Shown here: one piece after another, positions 18,649 to 27,386 of the stretch | Layout of the letters: every line of letters begins with the position of its first letter | How positions within the stretch are numbered: position 1 is the first letter of the stretch | Origin: Bacteroidota bacterium | Lineage (GTDB): Bacteria; Bacteroidota; Bacteroidia; Flavobacteriales; Weeksellaceae | Assembly (NCBI GenBank): GCA_023458535.1 | Contig: JAEWYW010000013.1 | Span: 6,499 to 70,498, forward strand | DNA length: 64,000 bases | Reading direction: 5' to 3' | The notes under the pieces: model-generated | The model's database searches: none | What the model was told of the DNA's origin: nothing | The model's input: the letters and a program-made list of their open reading frames with translations, nothing else | Made by a program: the position numbers and the translations under genes

Positions 18649-19431
18649 ATGTTGAATTTTGAAATAAATGGTGCAGGAAAAGAAAATCTCGTATTGCTTC
18701 ACGGCTTTATGGAGAACACCACCATCTGGAAATATATGGAACCTTTTCTGTCGGATAAGTTTACCATTATAAAAATTGATTTACCAGGACACGGAAAATC
18801 GGACATTATCGCTGAGGTTCAGACTATGGAATTGATGGCGGATGCCGTAAAAGAAGTTTGTGATCACCTACAAATTTCAAATTTCCATCTGTTGGGCCAT
18901 TCAATGGGAGGTTATATTTCTTTGGCATTTGCGGAAAAATATCCAAAAGATCTAAAAACAATGACTCTATTTTTCTCCACCTATTTTGCCGATGATGAAG
19001 AGAAAAAAAAGACCCGCGAAAAAAGTTTAAGAATTATTAAAGAAGCTTTCCCTAACTACGCAAAAGCAGGGATACCGAACCTTTTCAACAGCAATGAATT
19101 TGATGTTTTGGAAAGTGAAATAGATTTTGCTAAAGAAGTGGCACTTTCCACCAATAATATGGGTGCATTGGCCAGCACAAAAGGTATGATTGAAAGAACC
19201 GACAAATCAAAAGTGATGGAAAATTTTGAAGGTAAAATATTGGTGATTGCAGGAAAACACGACAATGCTGTAAGAACATCTGCTACAATTGAAAACCTTC
19301 CAGATTCTACCAATATTAAATCTTATGTTTTAGATTGTGGTCATAATGGTCACCTTGAAAAACCGTCTATCTGTGGAGAAATCATCAATACAGAGCTGCT
19401 TCACAATTTACCGAAAAATTTAGTTTTGTAA
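18649..19431 (+). CDS. Alpha/beta hydrolase
   Basis: A 260-residue cytoplasmic alpha/beta-fold hydrolase. The oxyanion region is VLLHGFMENTTIW, the nucleophile is Ser85 in GHSMGG, the likely acid is in IAGKHDNAV, and the histidine is in LDCGHNGHLEKP. The fold is of the MenH/BioH-like esterase class; the substrate is not known. It is 11 bp after one lipoprotein gene and 1 bp before another, in a four-gene operon ending with a patatin, suggesting linked lipid or ester turnover. Confidence 0.88.
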   Translation: MLNFEINGAGKENLVLLHGFMENTTIWKYMEPFLSDKFTIIKIDLPGHGKSDIIAEVQTMELMADAVKEVCDHLQISNFHLLGHSMGGYISLAFAEKYPKDLKTMTLFFSTYFADDEEKKKTREKSLRIIKEAFPNYAKAGIPNLFNSNEFDVLESEIDFAKEVALSTNNMGALASTKGMIERTDKSKVMENFEGKILVIAGKHDNAVRTSATIENLPDSTNIKSYVLDCGHNGHLEKPSICGEIINTELLHNLPKNLVL

Positions 19432-19432
19432 T

Positions 19433-20239
19433 ATGCGCATCCTTTTCCCACTACTTTTTATTTTTGGTTTAATCAGCTGCAAAAAGGAAAGTTCATTAGA
19501 AATATCTTCTGAAAAAGACACTGCAGCCCTTCATAAAAATAATACAACAGATACGGCTTCTTTGGCTACATTTCCGTTTGAAACTGAATTATGCGCCAAT
19601 AAAGGCTATTATGATTCCTCCAAATATACCAAAGAACAACTGGAAGGAACTTTTGAAGTGTACTATAAATTATCTGGAATCACGATTAATTCTCCAGGTG
19701 TATTTGATGTTGCAGCCTTGGAAGACGTGAGGAAAAATAAGGAAAAAATTCTGCAAAAATTAGATCAGGATTATGAAATCACCCGTCAGAAATTAAACAA
19801 TCTTCAGGTGGTGGATAGCAAATATTGGAATGATGCTAAGAAAACACTTCTGAAGGAGCACGATGCACGCTTTGAATTCGAAAAAACGAAGATTGAGGCA
19901 TTTTCGGATCCTTCGGTGTTGGTGAACAGCAGGTTTTCAAAAGACTGTAACCATTATGCATTGGCATTAAATACCGATGAAACTACCATGATTGCCGAAT
20001 GGAAAAAACTTCGTGAAACGATGAGCAAAGTAAATGCAGATCCTGAAAACATCATGAGAGAATTCAGTGAAAGGTTAAATTCAAAAGACAAACGCAATTA
20101 TGCCATGGTTGATCTGATTACTTTTGGTTGGGGAAATTGTGTCAACCAAAATATTCCACATTTGGAGCATGATGAAAACATGACTCAGGAGTTTAATTCG
20201 CTGTTTGTAAAAATCGATAGAGATTGCGATGAGCCTTAA
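19433..20239 (+). CDS. Predicted lipoprotein, function unknown
   Basis: This 268-residue product starts MRILFPLLFIFGLISCKK with lipobox Cys16. The rest is highly charged and helix-rich, with two cysteines near the N-terminus and C-terminus of the mature part (ELCANK, FGWGNC and DRDCDEP). I do not recognise a family. It directly follows the alpha/beta hydrolase (1-bp gap) and precedes the patatin by 42 bp. Confidence 0.72.
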   Translation: MRILFPLLFIFGLISCKKESSLEISSEKDTAALHKNNTTDTASLATFPFETELCANKGYYDSSKYTKEQLEGTFEVYYKLSGITINSPGVFDVAALEDVRKNKEKILQKLDQDYEITRQKLNNLQVVDSKYWNDAKKTLLKEHDARFEFEKTKIEAFSDPSVLVNSRFSKDCNHYALALNTDETTMIAEWKKLRETMSKVNADPENIMREFSERLNSKDKRNYAMVDLITFGWGNCVNQNIPHLEHDENMTQEFNSLFVKIDRDCDEP

Positions 20240-20281
20240 TTAACAGACATTTCGTATCTTTAGGAGATTAACAAATAAAAT

Positions 20282-21094
20282 ATGGGTTTCTTTTCGAGAA
20301 AAAAGAAAAAACCAGTTATCGGTTTAACGTTATCAGGAGGTGGAATGCGGGGAATAGGACACATAGCTGTCCTCAAAGCTTTAGAAGAATACCACCTCGC
20401 CCCTAACATCATCTCAGGAACCAGTGCAGGATCAGTTGTGGGTGCTTTTTACTCACTGGGAAAATCACCGGAGGAAATGATGGAGATTGTTCGCAAAGGC
20501 ACTTTTTTTTCCCGAACTTCATTTCAGTTTTCTAAAAACGGTATTTTCAGTCCGAATTTTATCGTGAAACTTCTCAAAACTTATTTTGATGATGATGATT
20601 TCAGCTGTTTAAAAATTCCTCTTCACGTTGCCACTACAGAGATGACCAAAGGAAATATTAAATTTTTCTCCGAAGGTCCTTTGTTTGAAATTCTATTAGC
20701 CTCTTCCAGCGTTCCCTTTGTATTTCCTCCCGTACGCATTGGCGATGAAGTGCATGTAGATGGCGGTGTTCTTGATAACTTCCCAATTGAGCCGTTGGTA
20801 GGAAACTGTGATATTTTAATAGGTTCTCATGTGAATTCCATTGGTTATGATGAACTTAAAAAATTAAGTCTGATAAAAGAGTTCGACAGAATCTTACACC
20901 TTGCCATTGCAAGTTCAGTATACGCCAAAGCCAGTACTTGCGATATTTTTTTAGACCCTCCAGGGATGACAAAATTTAGTTTGTTCAAGAAAACAGGCAT
21001 TGAAGAAATGTGGGAAATAGTATATGACTACACCTGCGAAATTCTTGAAGAAAAAGGCTACAGCAAAGATGGTGTAAGCAAGCAAAAAAAATAA
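20282..21094 (+). CDS. Patatin-like phospholipase
   Basis: A 270-residue serine lipid acyl hydrolase of the RssA/YlbK-like bacterial class. The oxyanion hole is GGGMRG (19-24), the nucleophile is Ser48 in GTSAGS, and the dyad aspartate is Asp160 in VHVDGG. There is no signal peptide or beta-barrel domain, so it is likely cytoplasmic or membrane-associated. It is the last gene of the operon and its stop abuts the stop of the convergent nrnA gene with no gap. Substrate and role are not known. Confidence 0.93.
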   Translation: MGFFSRKKKKPVIGLTLSGGGMRGIGHIAVLKALEEYHLAPNIISGTSAGSVVGAFYSLGKSPEEMMEIVRKGTFFSRTSFQFSKNGIFSPNFIVKLLKTYFDDDDFSCLKIPLHVATTEMTKGNIKFFSEGPLFEILLASSSVPFVFPPVRIGDEVHVDGGVLDNFPIEPLVGNCDILIGSHVNSIGYDELKKLSLIKEFDRILHLAIASSVYAKASTCDIFLDPPGMTKFSLFKKTGIEEMWEIVYDYTCEILEEKGYSKDGVSKQKK

Positions 21095-22102
21095 TTAGAA
21101 TACTTCCTTTTCTACTTTTTCTTTAAAATCCTCAATGGTCTCCAAAATAGGTTTGTAATATTTACCACCAGCCGCGTTAATATGGCCTCCACCATTGAAA
21201 TACTTTCTTGAAAATTGGTTAACATCAATGGTATCTTTAGATCTGAATGAAATTTTAATAAAATCTTCGTACAGATCCTCCATGAAAAATGCCGACATTT
21301 TCACCCCCAAAATACTCAGACCATAGTTCACAAATCCTTCGGTATCCCCTTTTTCAAAACCATATTCTCTCAATTCATCTCTTTTAAGATACAGGATTGC
21401 GACCTCACCATTTTTTACCACTTCTATTCTGTTTAAAATCAAAGAAAGCAAATGAAGTCTAGAAACAGTGTTGGTATCCAATGTATTAGAGTTTATCTTA
21501 GCAGGATCGGCACCTTTCTCAATTAAATTGGCAATAATCCTATGTGTGGTAGCACTTGTAGATCGAAATCTAAAACCACCTGTATCGGTCATAATTCCAG
21601 TATAAAGACATTCTGCAATATTCAAATTTACCAAATCTTCATTTCCTAATGCTTGTATAAAATGATAGACCATTTGCGAAGTTGCTGGAATACTGGTATC
21701 AGAATAAGTGTAATCAAAATCATCCGGTTGCTGATGATGATCTATTAATATTTTTTTTCCCGGAGCTCTGTCCAGCCACGGACCAACGGTATTACCAATA
21801 CGGTGTGAGGCATTAAAATCTAAACAAAAAATAACATCTGCATCGTTGACAAGTTCCCAAGCTTTAGACTTTTTGTAATCGGCAATGGTGATTTTTTTTG
21901 CCTCTGGCATCCACTTTAGAAATTTTGGAAAATCATTAGGTACCACCACCTCAGCATTTACTCCTTTGGCATTCAAAAAATGTTTCAATCCAAGAGAAGA
22001 ACCAATTGCATCACCATCAGGATTATAATGTGTTAGGATAACAATTTTGTTTTCTGGTTGTAAAAGATTGGAGATTTCTAATAATTCTTGAGATGTAAAC
22101 AT
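21095..22102 (-). CDS. DHH/DHHA1 phosphoesterase (NrnA-like nanoRNase / pAp phosphatase)
   Basis: This 335-residue protein has the metal-binding motifs THYNPDGDAIGSS, DADVIFCLDFN and the DHH motif IDHHQQP. A C-terminal DHHA1 domain carries GGGHINAAGG. NrnA-type enzymes degrade 2-5 nt RNA and hydrolyse 3'-phosphoadenosine 5'-phosphate. The reading frame extends upstream to 22198, but family members start near MFTSQELLE, so the ATG at 22102 was chosen; 22153 is an alternative. It is transcribed alone, tail to tail with the patatin. Confidence 0.9.
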   Translation of the reverse strand: MFTSQELLEISNLLQPENKIVILTHYNPDGDAIGSSLGLKHFLNAKGVNAEVVVPNDFPKFLKWMPEAKKITIADYKKSKAWELVNDADVIFCLDFNASHRIGNTVGPWLDRAPGKKILIDHHQQPDDFDYTYSDTSIPATSQMVYHFIQALGNEDLVNLNIAECLYTGIMTDTGGFRFRSTSATTHRIIANLIEKGADPAKINSNTLDTNTVSRLHLLSLILNRIEVVKNGEVAILYLKRDELREYGFEKGDTEGFVNYGLSILGVKMSAFFMEDLYEDFIKISFRSKDTIDVNQFSRKYFNGGGHINAAGGKYYKPILETIEDFKEKVEKEVF

Positions 22103-22338
22103 GAGGTTGATTTTTCGAGGCTCAAAGATAGCTTTTTTAGCAGAGGAATACATATCATTCTCAAAATTCGAGCATAAAAAATTTATATAAATATACAACA
22201 GAATAAGTATCTAAGTTGACCATCAATACCGCAAATCCAGTAGGCGGTAATATAGATTTTATATTTTTTCAAACGAGATAATGACATTTAATCATGAAAA
22301 TTATGAAATCTTTTTAATTTATAAAAAGTTGAATTTAA
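22103..22338. other. Non-coding gap upstream of nrnA and rpmH
   Basis: No convincing gene is present. The only structure seen is a short perfect inverted repeat (22227-22232 with 22244-22249). The rest is AT-rich leader of nrnA on one side and the rpmH promoter on the other. Confidence 0.5.
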
Positions 22339-22369
22339 TTTGTAGGATATAAAAAAATATATATCTTTG
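22339..22369 (+). promoter_or_regulatory. Promoter of rpmH
   Basis: TTTG (22339-22342), a 19-bp spacer and TATCTTTG (22362-22369) match the Bacteroidota consensus very well. The start codon of rpmH is 45 bp further on. Confidence 0.75.
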
Positions 22370-22413
22370 CAATCTGAAAATTAAAACATAATTACGGACT
22401 AAATATATCAGTA

Positions 22414-22572
22414 ATGAGTAAAAGAACATTCCAACCATCAGAGAGAAAGAGAAGAAACAAACACGGTTTCAGAGAAAGAATGTCTACGCCAAACGGTAGA
22501 AGAGTTTTGGCTGCGAGAAGAGCTAAAGGCAGAAAGAGTTTAACTGTGAGTGCTGCACGCGCGAAGAGATAA
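22414..22572 (+). CDS. rpmH: 50S ribosomal protein L34
   Basis: A 52-residue basic protein that reads [20 protein letters not shown] and ends [12 protein letters not shown]. Sequence and length fit L34 of the Bacteroidota; the typical N-terminal FQPS and the arginine-rich core are present. It is part of the large ribosomal subunit near the polypeptide exit region. It has its own promoter (TTTG-N19-TATCTTTG) and its own terminator, and is not linked to dnaA or rnpA here, as is usual in this phylum. Confidence 0.97.
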   Translation: MSKRTFQPSERKRRNKHGFRERMSTPNGRRVLAARRAKGRKSLTVSAARAKR

Positions 22573-22597
22573 TCTCAAGAATTATCATATACATCTA

Positions 22598-22629
22598 TGC
22601 TTGGAAAAGTAATTTTTCAGGCATTTTTT
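22598..22629 (+). terminator. Terminator after rpmH
   Basis: An 11-bp stem with wobble pairs (22598-22608 with 22613-22623) and a 4-nt loop is followed by a T run. Confidence 0.7.
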
Positions 22630-22675
22630 GTTGTTAAAATTTCCTAAAAGCAATATAAAACTTAAAGTTTTATGC

Positions 22676-22683
22676 TATTTTTG
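22676..22683 (+). promoter_or_regulatory. -7 promoter element of ftsE
   Basis: TATTTTTG fits TAnnTTTG and sits 19 bp before the ftsE ATG, after the rpmH terminator. No -33 TTTG is seen at the standard distance. Confidence 0.4.
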
Positions 22684-22702
22684 AATTTCAAATCTATCTG
22701 AA

Positions 22703-23413
22703 ATGCCACACAGACACGAAACAGGCGAAAACATTATTAATCTCAGCAATGCAAAAATTGCTCAGAAAAACTTTACTGTTCTTAATAATGTTGAACTTCA
22801 CATACAAAAAGGAAAATTTTGCTACCTCATCGGGAAAACAGGCGCAGGAAAAAGTTCACTGCTAAAAACCTTGTACGGTCACATCCCATTGGCGGGCGGA
22901 AAAGGCAACGTTGCAGGATATGATCTTGAATCTCTTAAAGCTTCTGATGTTCCAGATTTAAGAAGAAAATTAGGTATTGTCTTTCAAGATTTCCAACTTC
23001 TTTCCGACAGATCAGTGGAAAAAAATTTAAAGTTTGTTTTGGAAGCTACAGGCTGGACAGATAAAACCAAAATTGACGATCGCATCAATGAAGTTTTGGG
23101 AAGCGTTAATATGAAGAGCAAGAAGCACAAGATGCCACACGAACTTTCAGGTGGGGAACAACAGCGTGTTGCTATCGCGAGAGCTCTTTTAAATCATCCT
23201 GAGCTAATCTTAGCAGATGAGCCTACCGGAAATTTAGATCCAGAAACTTCCAATGAAATCATGTCGCTTTTAAAGAGAGTTGCATTCGAAAACAATGCCG
23301 CTGTGGTGATGGCAACTCACGACTACCATATGATTCAGAATTTCCCTGGTGAAGCAATAAGATGTGAAGACGGAAAGGTTACCGTTTTAGAAACATCAGA
23401 ATTATTCGAATAA
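22703..23413 (+). CDS. ftsE: Cell division ATP-binding protein FtsE
   Basis: A 236-residue ABC ATPase. Walker A is GKTGAGKSS (44-52), the Q-loop lies in IVFQDFQLLSDRSVEKNL, the signature is LSGGEQQRVAIARA and Walker B is LILADEPTG. The FtsE-type VFQDFQLL and PDLRRKLG segments favour FtsE over the closely related LolD/MacB ATPases. It should pair with FtsX to control peptidoglycan hydrolases at the division site, but no ftsX is adjacent, as is common in Bacteroidota. It ends close to the convergent trmN6 gene (13 bp). Confidence 0.85.
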   Translation: MPHRHETGENIINLSNAKIAQKNFTVLNNVELHIQKGKFCYLIGKTGAGKSSLLKTLYGHIPLAGGKGNVAGYDLESLKASDVPDLRRKLGIVFQDFQLLSDRSVEKNLKFVLEATGWTDKTKIDDRINEVLGSVNMKSKKHKMPHELSGGEQQRVAIARALLNHPELILADEPTGNLDPETSNEIMSLLKRVAFENNAAVVMATHDYHMIQNFPGEAIRCEDGKVTVLETSELFE

Positions 23414-23426
23414 ATTCCGCTGAGCG

Positions 23427-24125
23427 CTATTTTTTATTGAAAACATGAAACTCTTTGGTGAGTTCAAGATATTGGTCCGAGTATTGTCTCGGACTTTTTT
23501 CTATCACAAAATTTTCTTCCAAAACGGAACTCTGTATTCTATGAAATTCCAAAACTAATCTTTTCGGTAAAGAATTTTTAATACCTATTACATTTACCTG
23601 TCGTCTAAGATATAACTGATATTTTTTGCAAATTTTAATAAAACCTGTCCCCGCTTCATACGGGATTATCACAGCAAAAACACCGTCATCACTTAACAAT
23701 TCAGAAGATTTTGAAATCAGTTCCTCAAAATTCAATTCAACTGTTTGACGGGCAATTTTATCTTTATTGGAATTAGACTCCTCAAAATACGGTGGATTTG
23801 AAATGATGCAATCAAACAAATCTTCACTTGTGAAATTTTTATAATTGCACTGAATCACTTTTAACCTGTCACTAAATGGAGCTTTGGAAAAGTTTTGTGA
23901 AGCCAATGCAGCGGCATCTTCATTGATGTCTAAAGCCAAAATATCAGCTTGTAGATTTCCTTGAGCCAACATCAGCGATATTAACCCTGTTCCTGTACCT
24001 ACTTCCAGAACCGTTTTAGAAGTACCTATATTTACTAAAGCACCTAAAATAACGCCATCCGTTCCCACACGGAAAACATTTTTATGCTGTAGAATTTCAA
24101 ATTGTTGAAATACGAAAGATTTCAT
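23427..24125 (-). CDS. trmN6: tRNA1(Val) (adenine(37)-N6)-methyltransferase
   Basis: This 232-residue methyltransferase has the SAM motif VLEVGTGTGLISLMLAQ (about 39-55) and the N6-adenine motif NPPY (SNPPYFEES, near residue 110). Overall layout matches the YfiC/TrmN6 family, which methylates A37 of tRNA-Val. It starts directly after the histidine kinase stop (no gap) and is the last gene of a ribE-kinase-trmN6 run. Family is clear; the precise substrate is inferred from homology. Confidence 0.87.
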   Translation of the reverse strand: MKSFVFQQFEILQHKNVFRVGTDGVILGALVNIGTSKTVLEVGTGTGLISLMLAQGNLQADILALDINEDAAALASQNFSKAPFSDRLKVIQCNYKNFTSEDLFDCIISNPPYFEESNSNKDKIARQTVELNFEELISKSSELLSDDGVFAVIIPYEAGTGFIKICKKYQLYLRRQVNVIGIKNSLPKRLVLEFHRIQSSVLEENFVIEKSPRQYSDQYLELTKEFHVFNKK

Positions 24126-25580
24126 TTACACATTGGTTGGTAAAGAAATGGTAAATCTTGATCCTACACCTACCAAAGATTGAACTTTTATTTCCCCTTT
24201 ATAATCTTCCACCATTTTTTTCACCATTGTTAAGCCTAACCCCATACCGCTGTTCTTAGATGTAAAACTTGGTTCAAATATTCTCTCATACATATTCTCT
24301 GGAATACCTTGTCCATTATCCTGAACCGTTATGATCACTCTTTTATTCACCAGTTCTAAATCTACATTGATGATTGGTATTCTGTTTTCATCAGCAGCCT
24401 GCAATGCATTGGTCACCAAATTGGTAATAATACGATTCAGATAAATTTTATCCATATTCATCATAATATTATCCTTATTGGTGTGAAGAAAGACCTTATC
24501 ATCACTGAATATCCTCAAAATATCCTCCACTTCCCTATTGAGATTGAAAACTGTATTTTCTTTCTCTGGAAGTTGCGCAAACTGTGAAAATGCAGTCGCA
24601 ACGGTGGCAATAAGATCAATTTGTTCTGTTATGGTATGACTTAATTTTTTTACTTTTTCGCCAATATCGGGGTCATTAGGATCGAATTTTCTTTCAAAAT
24701 TCTGCATGGTAAGCTTCATGGGCGTCAACGGATTTTTTACTTCATGCGCAACCTGTTTTGCCATTTCACGCCATGCGGATTCTCTTTCTATCAAACTCAG
24801 TCTTTCCCTCTGTTCCTGAATTTGTAAAATCATTCTGTTGTAGGATTTTACTAGGGAATTCAACTCATCATTTTTATAATATCGTATCGGTTTTAAATCT
24901 TTTTTAAATAAGGTAATTTTTGCAATCATGTCAGAGAATGCAGTAATGGTTTTTACCATATTTTTTGAGATGATCCAACTCAACCAAATACTGAAAAAAA
25001 TGATGAATATATTCACCAAAAGAATGTATTTTGTATATTTATTAAATACATCCATATACGAAGAATCGCTGTGATAAAAAGGAAAATATACAACACCAAT
25101 AGGCTCCAGCATATTGTTTCTTAATAGCATGTAGGAAGAAACAACGTTGGCTCCAAGATTTTCATCGTAGCTTTGAACATCATATCGGGTGTTGCTTTTT
25201 AACAGCTGTTGAATAATCTCGGCAGGAACTTGTTTCTGACTCACAAGATTCTGATCTCTGTTGGAAACCAAATAATCTCCTTTTAGATCGTAAATAACCA
25301 CGTCATGTTTTGAAATATCAGCAATCTCGTATATTTCATTCCCCAATATTCTTTTGATGTCGGTTGTCTGCGTATCTGCATGACTGATGGCATAATCTAA
25401 AGAAGTCATCAAGGCTTCCGTTTTATTCTGCTGATCTGTTTTGCTTTGTGTGGTGGCGTTATTTTTAAGAATGATATAGGAAAGCACAGAACTGCTGATT
25501 ATACTCAACAAGCATATCAACAAAAAACCGAAAAAAATTTTATTTCTAAGGCTGTAACCTCTATATCTTTGGCTATACAT
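24126..25580 (-). CDS. Sensor histidine kinase (NtrY-like)
   Basis: A 484-residue membrane sensor. Two hydrophobic helices (about 14-38 and 186-206) flank a periplasmic sensing domain of about 150 residues, followed by a HAMP-like linker. The dimerisation/phosphoacceptor segment has His279 (VAHEVKNPLTPMKL), and the ATPase domain has NLVTNALQAA, DNGQGIP and GMGLGLTMVKKMV. It overlaps ribE by 8 bp upstream and abuts trmN6 downstream. No response regulator is present, so it is an orphan kinase here. The HEVKNPLTP form resembles NtrY-type kinases that partner with NtrC-like regulators; the signal is unknown. Confidence 0.92.
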   Translation of the reverse strand: MYSQRYRGYSLRNKIFFGFLLICLLSIISSSVLSYIILKNNATTQSKTDQQNKTEALMTSLDYAISHADTQTTDIKRILGNEIYEIADISKHDVVIYDLKGDYLVSNRDQNLVSQKQVPAEIIQQLLKSNTRYDVQSYDENLGANVVSSYMLLRNNMLEPIGVVYFPFYHSDSSYMDVFNKYTKYILLVNIFIIFFSIWLSWIISKNMVKTITAFSDMIAKITLFKKDLKPIRYYKNDELNSLVKSYNRMILQIQEQRERLSLIERESAWREMAKQVAHEVKNPLTPMKLTMQNFERKFDPNDPDIGEKVKKLSHTITEQIDLIATVATAFSQFAQLPEKENTVFNLNREVEDILRIFSDDKVFLHTNKDNIMMNMDKIYLNRIITNLVTNALQAADENRIPIINVDLELVNKRVIITVQDNGQGIPENMYERIFEPSFTSKNSGMGLGLTMVKKMVEDYKGEIKVQSLVGVGSRFTISLPTNV

Positions 25581-26172
25581 TTGTGTTTTTATTCATTAAC
25601 TTGGAAACATATTTTCCAATAATATCAAACTCTAGGTTTACCTGATCGCCCACTTGTAGATGTTGCATATTCGTAAATTCCCATGTATAAGGTATTATTG
25701 CTACGGAAAACTCGCCATCACCACTTTTTGCAACTGTTAAACTTATTCCATTTAAAGTAATTGAACCTTGTGGAACCGTAACAAAACCTGAGTTTATAGC
25801 GTCATATTCAACTGTTATTAAAAAACTTCCGTCTTTATTATCGATAGATTTTACAAAACCTGTGTGATCCACATGACCTTGAACGATATGACCATCTAAT
25901 CTTCCGTTCATCATCAAACATCGCTCCAAATTTACCACTGACCCCTTTTTCCACTGTCCTAAATTGGTTTTTTCTAAAGTTTCATCAATGGCCGTTACCG
26001 TATACTGACTGTTATTAATCGCAACAACTGTTAAGCAACAGCCATTGTGCGCAAGACTTTGGTCTATTTTAAGTTCCTGGGTAAAAGGACAAGATAATGT
26101 AAAATGTATGTTTCCGCCCTCATTCTGAATATTTTCTACAACACCAACCGCTTCAATTATTCCTGTAAACAT
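25573..26172 (-). CDS. ribE: Riboflavin synthase alpha chain
   Basis: A 199-residue enzyme that forms riboflavin from two 6,7-dimethyl-8-ribityllumazine molecules. It begins MFTGIIEAVG and has two tandem lumazine-binding repeats (about 1-97 and 98-195) with GCCLTVV in the first, and GISLTVA in the second. DGHIVQGHVDHTG lies between. Length is normal. No FMN riboswitch is visible upstream in the 48-bp divergent gap. It overlaps the histidine kinase start by 8 bp. Confidence 0.96.
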   Translation of the reverse strand: MFTGIIEAVGVVENIQNEGGNIHFTLSCPFTQELKIDQSLAHNGCCLTVVAINNSQYTVTAIDETLEKTNLGQWKKGSVVNLERCLMMNGRLDGHIVQGHVDHTGFVKSIDNKDGSFLITVEYDAINSGFVTVPQGSITLNGISLTVAKSGDGEFSVAIIPYTWEFTNMQHLQVGDQVNLEFDIIGKYVSKLMNKNTNV

Positions 26173-26183
26173 ATTTATTTTGC

Positions 26184-26191
26184 TAAATTTG
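26184..26191 (+). promoter_or_regulatory. Putative -7 element of pdxA
   Basis: TAAATTTG fits TAnnTTTG and lies 29 bp before the pdxA ATG in the gap with ribE. No separate -33 element is seen. Confidence 0.35.
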
Positions 26192-26220
26192 TAAATTATT
26201 AAAAATCAAAGATAGCTAAA

Positions 26221-27312
26221 ATGAGCTCAAAGCACCATAAAGTAAGGGTAGGAATTTCAATTGGCGATTTCAATGGCATTGGCCCTGAAATCATCATGAA
26301 ATCTCTAAAAGATAAAAACATCACCGATTTTTTCACTCCGATTATTTTTGGTTCAGGCAAGCTGTTCACCTATCAGAAAAATATTTTTAAACTCAATTTA
26401 AATTTCAACTACATTACAGAAGTATCTCAGGCGCAAGCTGGAAAACTCAATATGGTTAATTTAACCAAAGACAATGTGAATGTTGAATTGGGCGTTCCTA
26501 CCGAAGAGTCTACCAAAATGGCGATTGAATCTTTAGAAGCAGCTACCAACGCTTTAATGAACGGTGAAATTGATGTACTTGTTACCGCGCCAATCAACAA
26601 AGATGAAATGGTGAAGATGGGTTTCAAGCACGCAGGTCATACAGGTTATTTAGAAGAAAAGTTTGGTAAGAAAGGTTTGATGTTTTTGGTAACCGATGAG
26701 TTAAAAGTGGCAGTTTCCACACATCATATTCCTTTAGCAGAAGTTCCACAGAATATATCAAAAGACAAAATTAAGAAACAAGTTAGAGCGCTTAACCAAT
26801 GTTTGATAGAGGATTTTTGCATCGAGAAACCAAAGATTGCGGTTTTAGGGCTTAATCCACACGCTGGAGATGGAGGATTAATAGGTAAAGAAGAAATCGA
26901 CATTATAGAACCTGCTATTAAAGAATTGTTTGACGGCGGTATTCTAGCTTTTGGACCTTACCCGGCAGACAGCTTCTTTCAGCCTTCAAAATATTTAGCT
27001 TTTGATGCTGTTTTAGCTATGTATCACGATCAAGGTTTGGCTCCGTTCAAAACTTTGGCTTACGAAGATGGCGTGAATTATACGGCTGCGATGCCCTATA
27101 TCAGAACATCGCCCGATCACGGTACCGCTTATGATATTGCGGGTAAAAACATTGCCGATGAAAACAGTTTTTTAGAAGCTATTTTTACGGCAATTGAAAT
27201 TTTTAAAAACAGAAGTGAATATAAGGAACTTCTTGAAAACAGGATAAAACCTCGAAGAATGCCATCCGATAATGGAATTGATGAGGATTTACCTACAGAA
27301 ACAGATGCGTAA
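26221..27312 (+). CDS. pdxA: 4-hydroxythreonine-4-phosphate dehydrogenase
   Basis: A 363-residue NAD-dependent enzyme of the DXP-dependent vitamin B6 pathway. The opening VGISIGDFNGIGPEIIMK, the metal-binding HAGHTGYLEEKFG and LGLNPHAGDGGLIGKEE segments, and ISPD-type RTSPDHGTAYDIAG are all present. The protein is complete. It stands divergent to ribE, so two cofactor genes share the promoter region. It is probably transcribed alone, as a good promoter precedes the next gene. Confidence 0.96.
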   Translation: MSSKHHKVRVGISIGDFNGIGPEIIMKSLKDKNITDFFTPIIFGSGKLFTYQKNIFKLNLNFNYITEVSQAQAGKLNMVNLTKDNVNVELGVPTEESTKMAIESLEAATNALMNGEIDVLVTAPINKDEMVKMGFKHAGHTGYLEEKFGKKGLMFLVTDELKVAVSTHHIPLAEVPQNISKDKIKKQVRALNQCLIEDFCIEKPKIAVLGLNPHAGDGGLIGKEEIDIIEPAIKELFDGGILAFGPYPADSFFQPSKYLAFDAVLAMYHDQGLAPFKTLAYEDGVNYTAAMPYIRTSPDHGTAYDIAGKNIADENSFLEAIFTAIEIFKNRSEYKELLENRIKPRRMPSDNGIDEDLPTETDA

Positions 27313-27343
27313 ATCGCAAAAAACACATTTGTTTTTAAAATTA

Positions 27344-27374
27344 TTTGTTATATAAAAAAAATTGCATATTTTTG
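27344..27374 (+). promoter_or_regulatory. Promoter of the DUF177-rpmF operon
   Basis: TTTG (27344-27347), a 19-bp spacer and TATTTTTG (27367-27374), the same geometry as the rpmH promoter. The ATG at 27387 is 12 bp further on. Confidence 0.72.
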
Positions 27375-27386
27375 CACACTCATTTT

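Noticed and set aside
25573..26220. FMN riboswitch upstream of ribE
   Set aside because: The gap to pdxA is only 48 bp, too short for the conserved RFN element, and no such pattern was seen.
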